Shown: one piece after another, positions 32,693 through 44,700 of the stretch
How positions within the stretch are numbered: position 1 is the first letter of the stretch
Layout: each line of letters begins with the position of its first letter
Source: Fallopia convolvulus
Lineage: Eukaryota; Streptophyta; Magnoliopsida; Caryophyllales; Polygonaceae
Length of the DNA: 64,000 bases
Assembly (NCBI GenBank): GCA_964016875.1
Contig: OZ024736.1
Location: forward strand, 41,262,707 to 41,326,706
Reading direction: 5' to 3'
Position numbers and translations under genes: made by a program
Notes under the pieces: generated by a model
What the model was told of the DNA's origin: nothing
The model's input: only the letters and a program-made list of their open reading frames with translations
Database searches by the model: none

Positions 32693-35000
32693 CGAGTTCA
32701 AGCGAGTATTGAACGTGCTTACCATGCATGGCGAAGACATGTGTTTATAATGGAAGAAAGGAAGTAGGAGGTCAAATATCCTCCCCTAGGGTCGACCACT
32801 ATTTGCCTTGTCACCCTAGAAGCGATATGTTGTTCCTTCAATCCACGCGGAAATTCTATATGTCGACTAAGATAAAATCCTTCATCATTATTCATTACGA
32901 ATAATTACCATATGTTATTTCATAACAAAATATATATTATCACAATTAAAAACCTTATTAAAAGCAAAGGATATCATAATAAATAAAAAACACATTTTTT
33001 GTTGATAATAGCGAAAATAATAAGATAATTAATTTACACGCACACAATTGCCTCACTTGGGCGTTAGCTACGTGAACTCAACTAAGACGCAAGTACTTTA
33101 GGACCTATTGGAAGTGGTCATGTAAATTGATCGATCGGTCCCCTTAGCATGTGTATTAGTATATTCATACATCTATGAGCGAATATCATGGGATCTTTTG
33201 CTCCTCTACATACACGCATATGTAGAAGTGCGTTAATGTGATGAATTAACGTTGCAATCTTTTTTTTATGTAAAACTCAAATTAGTGTAAAAACTGACTT
33301 TTATTGAAAATAAACATGGATGACATGATCTTAACGACAAAAATAATGAATGGAAATAAAAATATAAGGGCATCATTAAAACCACGCGGGAAAAGAGTGC
33401 CCCCTTCGCAATTTTGATTTGTGAGAGAAGGTAGACTGAGCTGGACTTAATGGGCTTGTCCCCATCATCCATTATTCATCCCCCACCACCGTAGTCTTTG
33501 CATTCAAAATCTGATAAAATTACAAAGGAAAAATAAGAGCAGAAACTAACCATCTGACATTAACTTATAGTTGAAGTTCACAATGCATTAGAAGCGCCAT
33601 CCCTCACCCAAAATTTTATTTACCAAAAAAAAATATCACAATGCAATAAAAATGTTGGGCCTTGAAGCCTACATGTTGGTCCAACTCAAGTCAAATCTCT
33701 AATTAATTGATAGTCCATCTGTTAAGCTAAACATGTCGTTCTAGCTTGATTTTCTTGTTAAATAAAAGTTGTCATTTGACTTATTTTAACCCATTTTTCC
33801 AATAATATCCCTATTAATTAAATATATTTCAATTAATCTACAAATTAAGGTAAAATATCTTAACTAGATTGAGGATATTTGAGTAAAATCAAACGACAAA
33901 CTCTAAAACGTCAAATTTACCTTAACGGAGGGAGCATCAAAAGTCAAAGGGTGTGGTGGAGATGAGGGTAAGCTTTAGAAGAGAGTTGTCGACGGTGAGC
34001 TTTCACGAAGAGAATCTAGGAGCTGCATGGCTTCCACGGAGAGGAGTGGAGCAAAGGAGGGAGTTTTTAGGAAAAGAGAGTTCCATCAAAGGGTGAAGCT
34101 TTGGACCATTACGAGAAAGCTTCTTTGGACCATTACGAGAAAGTTTCTTCAAAGAGTGTAGATGGAAAATTAAAGAAATTTGGAGCGCAAGAGGGAGGAT
34201 GGAGCTTGGAGGAGAGAGGTTAAGGTGAAAAAAGAAGCAGTCTTACTTCTAGGGTCCTTGTGATTTTTTTTAATGGATTGCTTGTACCAAAAATAAGTTT
34301 GATAATTTTATCTTTCTTGAAACACTTAATCTCACGAGCAAGTAGTTTAGTAATTAGTGAGGAATCCTTTCAAGATTGGGTGTATTTCTTGCATTTTAGG
34401 TAAAGTCACACTGCTTCCAATTAAATAGATGATTGTATATATATATAGAGAGAGAGAGGATATTCCACTCTAACAAATAAGATTAGTGATATTCAGTATT
34501 ACTACTAAAATTGATAAAAGATAAGACCAAATTAAATTTGTAACCCTTCCTATTTTACTATCTTTCCATTATATATGTCTTTTACTTTTACAAGGAGATC
34601 ACAATGAAGTCAAATTTATTCACTACTAAGCAAAAAAAAGAAGACATACCTCAAATTGACACCTATGAACCCCCCAATTATAAATAAGTATACCTCAGGT
34701 TTACAATCATTTGGTCTTTAGTTGGCTATAAATTATTACACGAAATTTTAAAAGCCTTGTTTATTTTTTAGACTAGAAGTCTCATTGGATGCATCATTTA
34801 ATGTATTATTTTGAATTAAATGATGTGATCCAAACTCACCATAGATGGTTGGACGAGTCTCGAGGGTCATTTTTTTTTTTTTCTATATGTGATGAATTTG
34901 TGTACATGGATTTAACAGAATGAAGTTATTTAAAGAACTCAAAGTATATGTGCATAATATAATTAAACATGGTTAATTGAGAGTAATATAACTTTATTAT
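32693..35000. other. Intergenic, no gene seen
   Basis: A lone Stowaway-like end (aacggagggagca) lies near 33920-33935, but the opposite end was not found. Purine-rich stretches at 34000-34220 hold no sustained frame. A (TA)(GA) microsatellite occurs at 34434-34458. Confidence 0.4.
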
Positions 35001-35021
35001 AAACCTTAATTAGTTTTTTTG

Positions 35022-35980
35022 GTTTTTCTAACCTATGCCCTAAGGACATATGATAAGAATCCTAACATAGAAACTAAAGCCCTAGATAGGACTGATGAAA
35101 CCCGAAATAACGAGGTTCGCTACGAGACAAGAAATAAGATTATTATATTTGAGTGCAAACACTTGCTCCTTTATTTATGACTTTTCTCCCAAGTAACGAG
35201 GTTACACACCTATGAGATTGATGAACAACTTTAAGAATTACACCTAGACCTCCTACGAGGTCCCGAGATCAAACCTAAATGTTGCGAGGTCGACGCTAAA
35301 GCGAGGTAGATTTGGATACGTGGTGTAGAGAGCTTTGTGAGATTTTGTAGCGAGGTCTTTAGTGTAGGCGAGGTCTTTGTATGACTTGGAGTCTTTTTGT
35401 GGATTTCTCTTATCTGTAACGAGGTCTGTTGACGGTATTCCTATCACGTCGATCTTTAACAAACAAGAGAGTTCTTGAGTTCAAGCTGTTTTTCGACCCC
35501 CTCTTCCTACGAGGTCCTTCTCTATTTATAGAGAATTGGGGGGTTGAGTTTAGGCTATTGTCCGATGTGGGATACTTGAAATAGGGTTTTTTGATTGGTT
35601 CATGAGGGAGGCCACCTGTGATTGGTTTGGAAGTGAGGCCGCCGGTGATTGGTTCAGGAGTGAGGTCGCTGGTGATTGGTTCGAGCGGGCGGGCGTACCT
35701 AGCAGAGTCGGTGACGAGGTTGAGACCTCGTCCCGGGATGTTTGATAGACCTCGCGCGCGCTGGGAGTTTTTGTTCTTTAGATAACCACGTGGATGTGGG
35801 TACCCAACTTGCCTATGGGGACCCTCCTGGGCCCACTTTTTGCTTTTGCCGTTTTGGACATCATCAAGGACAATCTAAACCCTTTTAAAAAACAATAAAA
35901 AAACATTCTAAATACAAAAATCAAGATATATTTCTAAAATTGAACTCTTATCCTATGCCCTTGGGGCATAGGATAAAAAA
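35022..35980. mobile_element. Unclassified unit bounded by inverted near-palindromes
   Basis: The left motif cctatgccctaaggacat (near 35033) and the right motif tcctatgcccttggggcata (near 35947) are inverted copies of each other over about 38 bp, and each is itself nearly palindromic. The interior is unlike its AT-rich surroundings: it is GC-richer, full of cgaggt(c) motifs, and contains a 27-bp tandem array. The motif gatgtgggatac, common in plant LTRs, is present. I cannot name the superfamily and found no clear target duplication. Confidence 0.45.
35593..35700 (+). repeat. 27-bp tandem repeat, four copies
   Basis: Units start at 35593, 35620, 35647 and 35674, each beginning gattggtt and containing a gaggc/gaggtc core, with exactly 27 bases of spacing. 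In one frame it encodes a 9-residue DWF-x-SE-x-AG-like repeat that stays open for about 60 codons, so coding is possible but not supported by anything else. Confidence 0.88.
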
Positions 35981-36730
35981 ATCGTTATTTTTTTAATGAA
36001 TAGTATAAGAGTTGATATACATAATTCATGTTATGATTTGGGTAATAGAATTTATGTTTTTAAGGATTGTATTTATTTCGATTTAATTTGATTTGCGCAT
36101 TTCAATGAATTTGTATATTGTGGTGTTTGTAGGGTATGAATCGAATTTAGAATGATGAAAATTCATGTAACCAGTCTTGAATTTTCAAGATAAAATGTAA
36201 TGAATGATATATCTTTTCAACCCATAACCAAACTCAATATAAATAATTTTATATATTTAATTAAATGTTGATTCAAACGCTTATTGAATATGTAAAAAAT
36301 ATACTAGTTCGTGCACACAAATCACTTGTATTGAGTTAAAATCAATTAATTATAATAAACAAGCTAATATAAAATGAAAAATATTTTACAGTTAGTTAAT
36401 TATAATAGAAAAATTGGAAATGTAATATACAAAGTTTTATACTATGTGATCTAAAAAGAATAATATAATATAATATCATATAATTAGGTAATATACATCA
36501 GATTATTTTTCTTCATGAAATCATTCTTTTTCATAAAGAATTTATAATTTTAATCTTGTTATATGTTTATAAATTGTTAATTTTATAAATTTTCATATTT
36601 TTTTTGGATGACAACCTCATATTTTTTTGTTGTAATAATTGTTTATACTTGAAAAATATTGCTGTTACTATAAAATAGTGTATTTGTAATTTGTAGATAA
36701 AAAATACGAGTTTTTTTTTGGCAAAACGCA
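35981..36730. other. Very AT-rich intergenic DNA upstream of EAF1
   Basis: No gene or element ends recognised. Short minus-strand frames at 36668-37151 lie opposite the EAF1 leader and are not genes. Confidence 0.45.
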
Positions 36731-38726
36731 GTGTATCATGGTGTATGTAATTGTACCCGGTTCAAGTTTTTCCTTTCCCTCTCTATCCTTACCCGGCAAG
36801 TAGGATCCAAACCCGCGAGTCCAAAATTCTGAACCAGTTTCTCTCTCTCGTAATCGTCCCTCCTTCCTTTCTTCGTATTTCCCTGCCTGTATCCCTTTCT
36901 CCCCCAAATTTTTTGTCCATCTGCTTTTGTTTTCTGTGATTGAAAATCGAATTGGTCTCTGAAGGCAAACAATTGCATGTGCTGTACCCTGCCATGACTG
37001 TTGCGAATACTGTGGACATTTCCCCCCATTGAAAACAACGAAATTCGATACAAGAAGTCGAGAACACAACCCTAACTGTTTGATTTCTCAAATTAATCTC
37101 CCTGGTCGACCCCTTCTCCCGCTTAACGCCCTTGCACGGTGAGTCGAACACTGTCCGCCCAATTTTGGGCTATCCATTCCTAGGTTTCTATTTGTTCTAA
37201 TCACGATCCAAAACCCTAATTTGGTCAATTCCGCTGGGGAAAAAATTCTAGGTTTTTTTTTTAAGTTTGTTCGACGGGCACCAAATTGGGGCTTCGTAAT
37301 ACAGGGAAATCATATATAATGTCGTAAGGATGGTCTAAATTGGTGACTTAGGGTTTGCTTTAATTGTTTTATTAGGGCAAGGCGTTCTTACCTGCTGCTC
37401 TTCTTCCATCACATCTCCTTTCCTGCTAAACTACTACTTCGTTTACATGTGAATTATGCTACAGCTTTGAGTGTAGTATTATATTGTCCTTAATAGCCAA
37501 CGTAAACAAGCCTTCATGGTGTAGTAATGAGTCTGATCAGAGTGCTGCAATATACTTTTTATAGCTCAATCGAACTAATGCTGCTATCCAAGTGCATGAT
37601 TTCTACTTTTGGTTTTGGCATTAACTAGGACCTCTTTAGGAGAATTACTTTATCTTTTTTCTTTTGAAGACACATCATCTATTCCCTTTCCTTTTGAAGA
37701 CACATCATCTATTAACGCAATGAACATTTGCTTCTATTAACACTTTGGACATTACTTCCATTAATGCATTGAACATTTGATTCCTTTAATGTATCAACCA
37801 TTTGTTTCTTATAAGGAATTGAAAATCTGCTTCTTTAAGATATGAGACTGTAATTATGTATTTTTGTTCCTGTAATTTGATTTCCAATAATGCCACATGT
37901 CTGTTAAAATTTATTTATTTTTGGCTCTGTGCATACATAATACATATGGTTTATTTCTAAGTCATTTTACTTTTGCTCTTGGTTACTTCTCTTTCAGTTG
38001 ATCCATTACAGCCTGTTAATGACTAACCAACCATTTATTATGTCTAAGTTGCTGAACGAGCACATATAGTCTTGCGGCACCTTGTAGGCTCTTTCTCTAA
38101 TGGCAAGTGATTGTTTTGGTCCGAGATGCTCCTTTCGTCTATATATCGTTTTAGTCTTCTATATGCCTTTGTATATTCCTTAGTCATGCACTGTTATTGT
38201 GAATTATAAGATGCCCACATCTTCTTCGGGGCAACACCAGTATTCAACTTGTCAGTTGCTATATACATTTGCTTCTCCTAGTTTACAAGTAGTTGTCTTT
38301 GGAGCATAATTTTTTTTCCCTACCTTGAACTGTAGAACTACGGTTAAGATACACACATTAGTCTCTTTTTGTTTAAAATGCACACATCTTTGATCAATCG
38401 TGATGGCTACTGTTCCTTAAATTTTCTGCTAACCTAAACTTTTAAAGCAAAATGTTGTCCAGATATGAACTAGTAGTATTTGATCTGCTAACTATGAGGA
38501 TCTTGATTTATGTTGGAATTTAATTGTATGCATTCAAGCTCCAAACTCTTTCTTTTTCTTGTATTTTTGCTCTCTTTAAATTGTTTCTCTCTATTTATAA
38601 TGCTCCCATATACTTCAGAAAGTTGCTATTCTGGAATTAATGTGGCCCTGTAGAGTTTAAGCCAGTAGTGTATGGATCTGGCTCAGGCTTTACTATACTA
38701 TCCTAGTAAATGCTGAGGTTGAATCC
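36731..38726 (+). other. EAF1 leader exon and long leader intron
   Basis: A pyrimidine-rich leader runs to about 37139, where cacg|gtgagt is a good donor. The start-codon exon begins about 38640. The roughly 1.5-kb intron between them holds no recognisable gene. Long first leader introns are common in broadly expressed plant genes. Confidence 0.6.
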
Positions 38727-41700
38727 ATGGGCGGCATTGTCGAGGGTGGAGTTGGTATAGGCACCAAAACCTCTCCACGTCGAGCTGCTATAGATAAAGC
38801 TCAAGCTGAGTTAAGGTAATGTGACATATGTTTGAGCTTAGGAAGATGTTCTTTTTTGTTTTTGGCAATGATTAAAGTGTCTTTGGTAGCAGATTGGAGT
38901 ATGATGTTCGTGAGGAGAGGAGAAGAGAGCTTGAATTTCTGGAGAAAGTAAGAGAGCATCACATTGCTTCTCTATTAGCGACTTTCATGTGTGCTGTGTA
39001 TTAACTCAGGGTAAATGATTATATCTCTACAGGGTGGCAATCCTCTGGACTTTAAATTTGGGATCATAGCTCCTTTGAGTGTCCAGTCTTCCTCACTTGC
39101 TGATCAACTTGGAAATTGGTAATGTCTATCTCCTAGATTTTAGGACATATAAATCATTTAGCAAGCTGGTTTTTAAATTTGCCGCATATTATTTTTTTTT
39201 TTGTATTTTATTTGTGTGGAACACGCTTTCATCCTTTTGTTTTACAGTGAAGCAAGAGGTGGCTCTTCGGCTGCCTCTCCTCTAGGAGATTCCATTGGAA
39301 GTAGTGGCAGATTGGGAGCGAATGTGACTTGTGAGCCAAATGGTGCCGATAATTTTGATGGAGAAAATGAAATGGTTGAAAGTGAGGGAAAACATAGATA
39401 TGCTAGCAGGAGTAACAATACCCCATCAGCTAATTCTTCCCAGCTTGGTGGTAGTCAAAATGTCAGAGAGTCAGAAGATTCACCAACGTTTCACCCTAAA
39501 AAGGCATATAGGAGAAGGAATAGGTCAAAAACAAATCGTGACAGTGCTCGGTTGAGCGCCATTGATACTGGTACTCGCGGAGGTCACAATTCTTCTTTGT
39601 CTGATCGCCATAGGGTGCTCTCTAAAGCTGTTGGGCAGGGGTCTCCATCTGATACTGAGATGGATGATTCAACTGCTGCTGATCCAACTATTGGTGGGTT
39701 GTCTGAAGGTAAAGATATGTCTAGCTCCAAACACATGCAAGATGACCCACATAATCAGAATATGAAAAATGGAGTTTCCACTGCTATGACTTCTGTGGAA
39801 CCTGATCCTTGCAAGGGAGTAGAGCAGAACATTACTGCAGTGAATGAATTCCTTGATTCAGGTGCTGAAAAATTTATGAATGTTGTTGATCCTGAGAAGC
39901 AGAGCAAACCAGATCATTTGGAAGGTGATGGGATTTGTGCTCAATTTGAAGGTGCTTTTAGCAATCGAGCAGCCACTTTGAAGGGCTTGGACTCTGAGAC
40001 ATCATGCACCCAAACTAGTGGTAGAATTGATGGAGATGGACATACCCACAGTAGAATATGTACTATAAAGAATGTAGATAGTACTGAGAAACAGATAGAG
40101 CAAAAGGCACCTCTTGAGTCGACAGAAAATGATAAAGCTGAGAAGATTTTAAAAGATAGGAAAATGGTTGACATTGCAGAAAGCAATTCTTGTATAAATG
40201 ACGGCCAATTATCTCAGAGCTGCCAAGCCAATGGTTGTCCTGACAAAGATCAAGAAGAAATAGGAAAAAACCATCTATCTGCTCAGTATGAAGGTGAATG
40301 CATCCCTTGTGATGAGGATATACAACCTAATGAACATAAAGATTCTATAGTTGGTTTGCAGCATCGTTCATTAAATGACATCCACAAAGTGGAGAGCCAT
40401 TGTCCAAAGAATGAGCAAGATCTTAACAATCAATCTATAATTGAGCTTAATCAGACTGATGTTTCCTGCTCAGTTTCTGTGCCTGAACTTCTACCATGTG
40501 GTAACCAGACAAAAGTGGTTGATAAGGCACATGAAGATCAGATTTTAGAAAAGGCCCAGCATATTATGGTAACTTCCATCCTGTTGCAACCTATTATCTA
40601 TTCCAGTAGCTCGAAAACGTAGTTTTTGTTTGAGGCTGTTGGATTTTGAAGATCTAATATCAGGTCTTGATGTTCTGCAGGCTAAGCGTAAAATAATTGA
40701 AGGATTATCTATTGGTTCGCTGCCCCAGGAGTATCGCAGCAAGGCTCATTGGGATTTTGTTCTTGAGGAGATGGCTTGGATGGCTAATGACTTTGCTCAA
40801 GTTTGAGACTCTGTCCTGTTGTCTATTTTTATCTTCTTTTGATTGTCCTGGTTACATTGTTATGAGGGTTAAATAATAAGCCACAACCTTCTAACTGCTT
40901 CATTATACATTCAGCATATGCTTTATCTGATCTGATCTCTTATTTTTCTTAGGAGCGTGTCTGGAAGAGGACAACGGCTACTCAATTATGCTACCGGGCT
41001 GCTTTTGCTTCATGTTTAAGGTCTGGGGAACGAGATAAACATGAGAGAGACAAGGTTTTAGCCCGAACCTTGGCAAAGGCTGTGATGGACTTCTGGCATT
41101 CTGCTGCTGTGCTTGTAGGGGTTAATAGTAATGGTTCTGGCTCAGGAACTTGTGAACATGGTACAGCTACCTCTGACGATACAGATGTTAACACTAATGC
41201 CAAGGTTGAGAATGGGGATCATAATAGGGTAATGTTCTTAGAATTTTGTTTGTGCTAATCTTCCTGTTTGTTGCTTAGATATATTAGGCTCAAATATTTT
41301 CTTGTTAGTTCTGATTTTGAACTTCCATCATTTATTTATTATTTAAATCTCCCTTGCAAAGTTATTTAAACTTTTATTTTTGCGCCAATTTCTGACAACT
41401 TTCTAATAAACAGGAATATGTAAAAATGAATACCCACTGTGCTCTTCAAGGGTATGCTGTCAGATTCTTGCAGCTTAATAATTCTGTCATGCCAATTGTC
41501 AATTATGTAACTTCACAAACATCAGACTCATCAGAGGGAGCATTTATTATTGGCTCACCTGAGATGACATATCAGAATCAGCATGTGGAAGTAAGTCTTG
41601 ACTTCTGATACTGTGCTTGCTCCTTCAATCTCTCTATATGATCCTCTATGAGGGTATGGTATGTTTGTGGATGCATTGGAGGATATGTGGGAATTTAAAG

Positions 41701-44700
41701 ATTGTCGGAGTGATGTAATGTGTGGATTTCTTATGTAATTAGCTGCTTCATATCATTTTTGTGCTGGTCGCTGCATGCTTTGCACTTTGTTCTGTTTCAA
41801 ATGAAAAATAATTAGGTTATTTTGTTGCGCATTACTTCTTGCTGGATAACGTGTGGAGTGTGGACATTCCTCCTTTATCTTCCCCTTAACTGTGTTCTTT
41901 AACTAGCAGGAAGACCTTTTTTATGTGGTTCCACATGGTGCAATGGAAAGTTATAGAAAATCTGTTGAAAGACATTTGGCGCAGTGCTTGGTAAGAAAAC
42001 TTCCTTTATTTTCCCTTTGGTTCTTTTCTTTTCCAATTTACAGTGGAAGGGGGAACTTTGAACCAATCTAGCTTTTTGCAAATCGATTTTCTTTATAATC
42101 AGTAGTCGTTCTTCTTTTTGCTTTTTTATTTTTTTGGTGGTTATGTTGGTGTTATCATTCTGCAGAGAGCTGGTAAAAATATGCAAGAAGAAGTTGATAC
42201 ATCCATGTATAATGCTGTGGGAGGTAAGCTTGAGATCATCTCATCATTGGTATCATTTATCCTGACAGTAACATCAGTATCCTGTTGTTTGCTCAATAAG
42301 AATATTTTCAACGTTCAGAGTTTGAATGCCAAGAGAATGGATATGAAGAGGATGAAGGAGAAAATGCTTATTGCTTGCATGGGGCTTTTGAAGGTAGTAA
42401 GGCATCAAAGTTTGCTCGGAAGAAACGGAAAAATCCCAAGTTATACACTCCTAGGTCATATGAGGTGGGAGGTGATTTCTCATATGGTCATTGCACCGAA
42501 AACAGGATTAGGATTCAACAGTCTGCTTTGAAAAGGCCTGCTAATGGGCTTAATGCATGTTCTATTCCAACCAAACGTGTACGTACTGCGTCTAGACAGA
42601 GAGTTCTAGGTCCTTTCAGCAGTGGAGCTGCTGGGTTTATGTCCCTCCCTAGTAGGACAGATGCCTCCAGTGGGGATACTAATTCGTATCAAGATGATCA
42701 GAGTACTCTGCATGGTGGTTCGCTACTCATTGCCAAAGGCTCGGAAGTAGAGTCAGGAATGGACTATGATAAGCAGTCATCATTTGATTGTGCTGAACAT
42801 ACAAGTAAACCCAAAAAGAAGAAAACTAAACATCAGGTATGGTAATCAATATCTGTGGTGAACATCCCTTCTTTTGTTGACTTGATGTCTGTGCGTTATC
42901 TATTTGCCAAAATCAATTGCTGTTGCCATTTTTTAATTGATTTTCATACTCATTTATTATGGTCGACCTCCTATCAGGGTACAAATTATGAACAGAGATG
43001 GCAGGTTGACCGTAGCATGCAAAATGAACAGGTTAGTTGCATTTTAGGAATAATTAAATACATTGAACAGATTAGTACGATTTGCTAAACGTGATAAAAT
43101 GGAATGAGAATATAATAATACTTTAATCAATCTATTGAGCTAGTTTAAGTAACGAGTGAGCAAATTCTGAAAATTTGAAAGTAAAATTAGCATTAATTTC
43201 TAACGTGAAACATTCTTAAAATAATAACCATCTGTCCCCAAAAAAAAATGATACAAGTATACCTACAAAATATAACACAACAGCCTTCTTTGGGATACTT
43301 TTGGGACATTTTTAACAAATTTTAGTATATCACATTATAACATAAAAATATTTATAGTTTGATTGGGTTATTTTTGGGATAGAAACAGAAAGTAATGTTC
43401 AACCAGAAAATCCAGATTTTCGAAAACATGAGCAAGAAATCAGAACTTGGAATGTCCAATCCTAATGGGTTGGTTAATTTTGCTCTAGTCTGTACCTCAG
43501 TTATTTTTGTTTCAATCCCACTTTACGTTATGTGATCTATTAAATTGAAGGGATATATATTATGTGTATATATTTTGCTGTTGAACAACTGGTTTATCTA
43601 GGCATGTTGATTGTTTAAACACTCAGGTAGATTCTGGAGTGTCTTATGATTTTCTTACTATGCAGAGGGACCATTTCAAAAAGAGATCGGAAAGTCATCA
43701 AATTGATTCTAACAGCAATAATGGTATCGCTTGTTAAGTTTTTCTGTTATCAGTTTATTGCCTTCGTCTCATTTATTATATCAGATGGAAGCTTTTTTTA
43801 TTCATGCATGCTAATATTCTGTTTTGTAGATCCATTTGTTCCTCATGCCAAGAAACCCAAGACAATGAAGCAATCATTGGAAAATTCATTTGATAATACA
43901 ACTTTGATGAGTGGATCTGTTGCTTCTCCTCGGGGAACCCAAATGAGTAATATGTCCAACCCTAACAAGCTCATTAAATTGATTGGTGGTAGGGATCGTG
44001 GCAGAAAAACAAAATCACTCAAGGTACTAAATTCAGTTAACTGGTGGGACCATTCTGCTGTTTATGTGTCATTGGTTATATTTCTGTGAATTAAGCATCA
44101 AATTTTTGATGCAGATGCCATTAGTACAAACGGGATCAGGTTGTCCGTGGTCTTTATTTGAAGACCAGGTACTGTTTCTTGTCACTTCCTTGCAATTATA
44201 GCTGACATCAGTGAACTTTTTCTTAGATGATTCCAGTCTTCTTGCAGGCGCTTGTTGTGCTTGTACATGATATGGGCCCTAATTGGGAACTTGTAAGCGA
44301 TGCTATCAATAGTACCCTGCATTTCAAGGTAAACCCTCAGTTTGTTGCCTTCCCTTGGGTGGTTTCTATCATGTTTCTTATGCGGTGGATCAGTTTGTAT
44401 GATTTAAGGTGCTTGATCTGCTGAACAGAGAGGCCTTTTTCTAGTTTTTTCTTTTTTCTGATGAGCTAAAAAACTTTTTCAAAAGTCAACTAAATATGCG
44501 CATGATGGATTTGCGTGACTCTTGAAACATAGTTTTGATGCATCATGATGATACCAATATAAACATATGTGACACAAAGAAAACTATGTTTCTGGACTAT
44601 GTTTCAAGAGTCATTATAGGTCATGCATTGTATTGTGGAAAATACTTGAGCTGTATGAGCCATTATAGGTCATTTATAATAAAGACAGACCAAGGTACTA

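Noticed and set aside
33740..33935. Second Stowaway MITE near 33.9 kb
   Set aside because: Only one end (aacggagggagca) is visible, and no inverted left end or TA pair was found.
35593..35700. CRISPR-like array
   Set aside because: The units are contiguous with no unique spacers, and the DNA is plant nuclear. It is a plain tandem repeat.
36668..37151. Overlapping minus-strand open frames of 105-133 aa
   Set aside because: They lie opposite the pyrimidine-rich EAF1 leader, overlap one another in different frames and show no recognisable domain.
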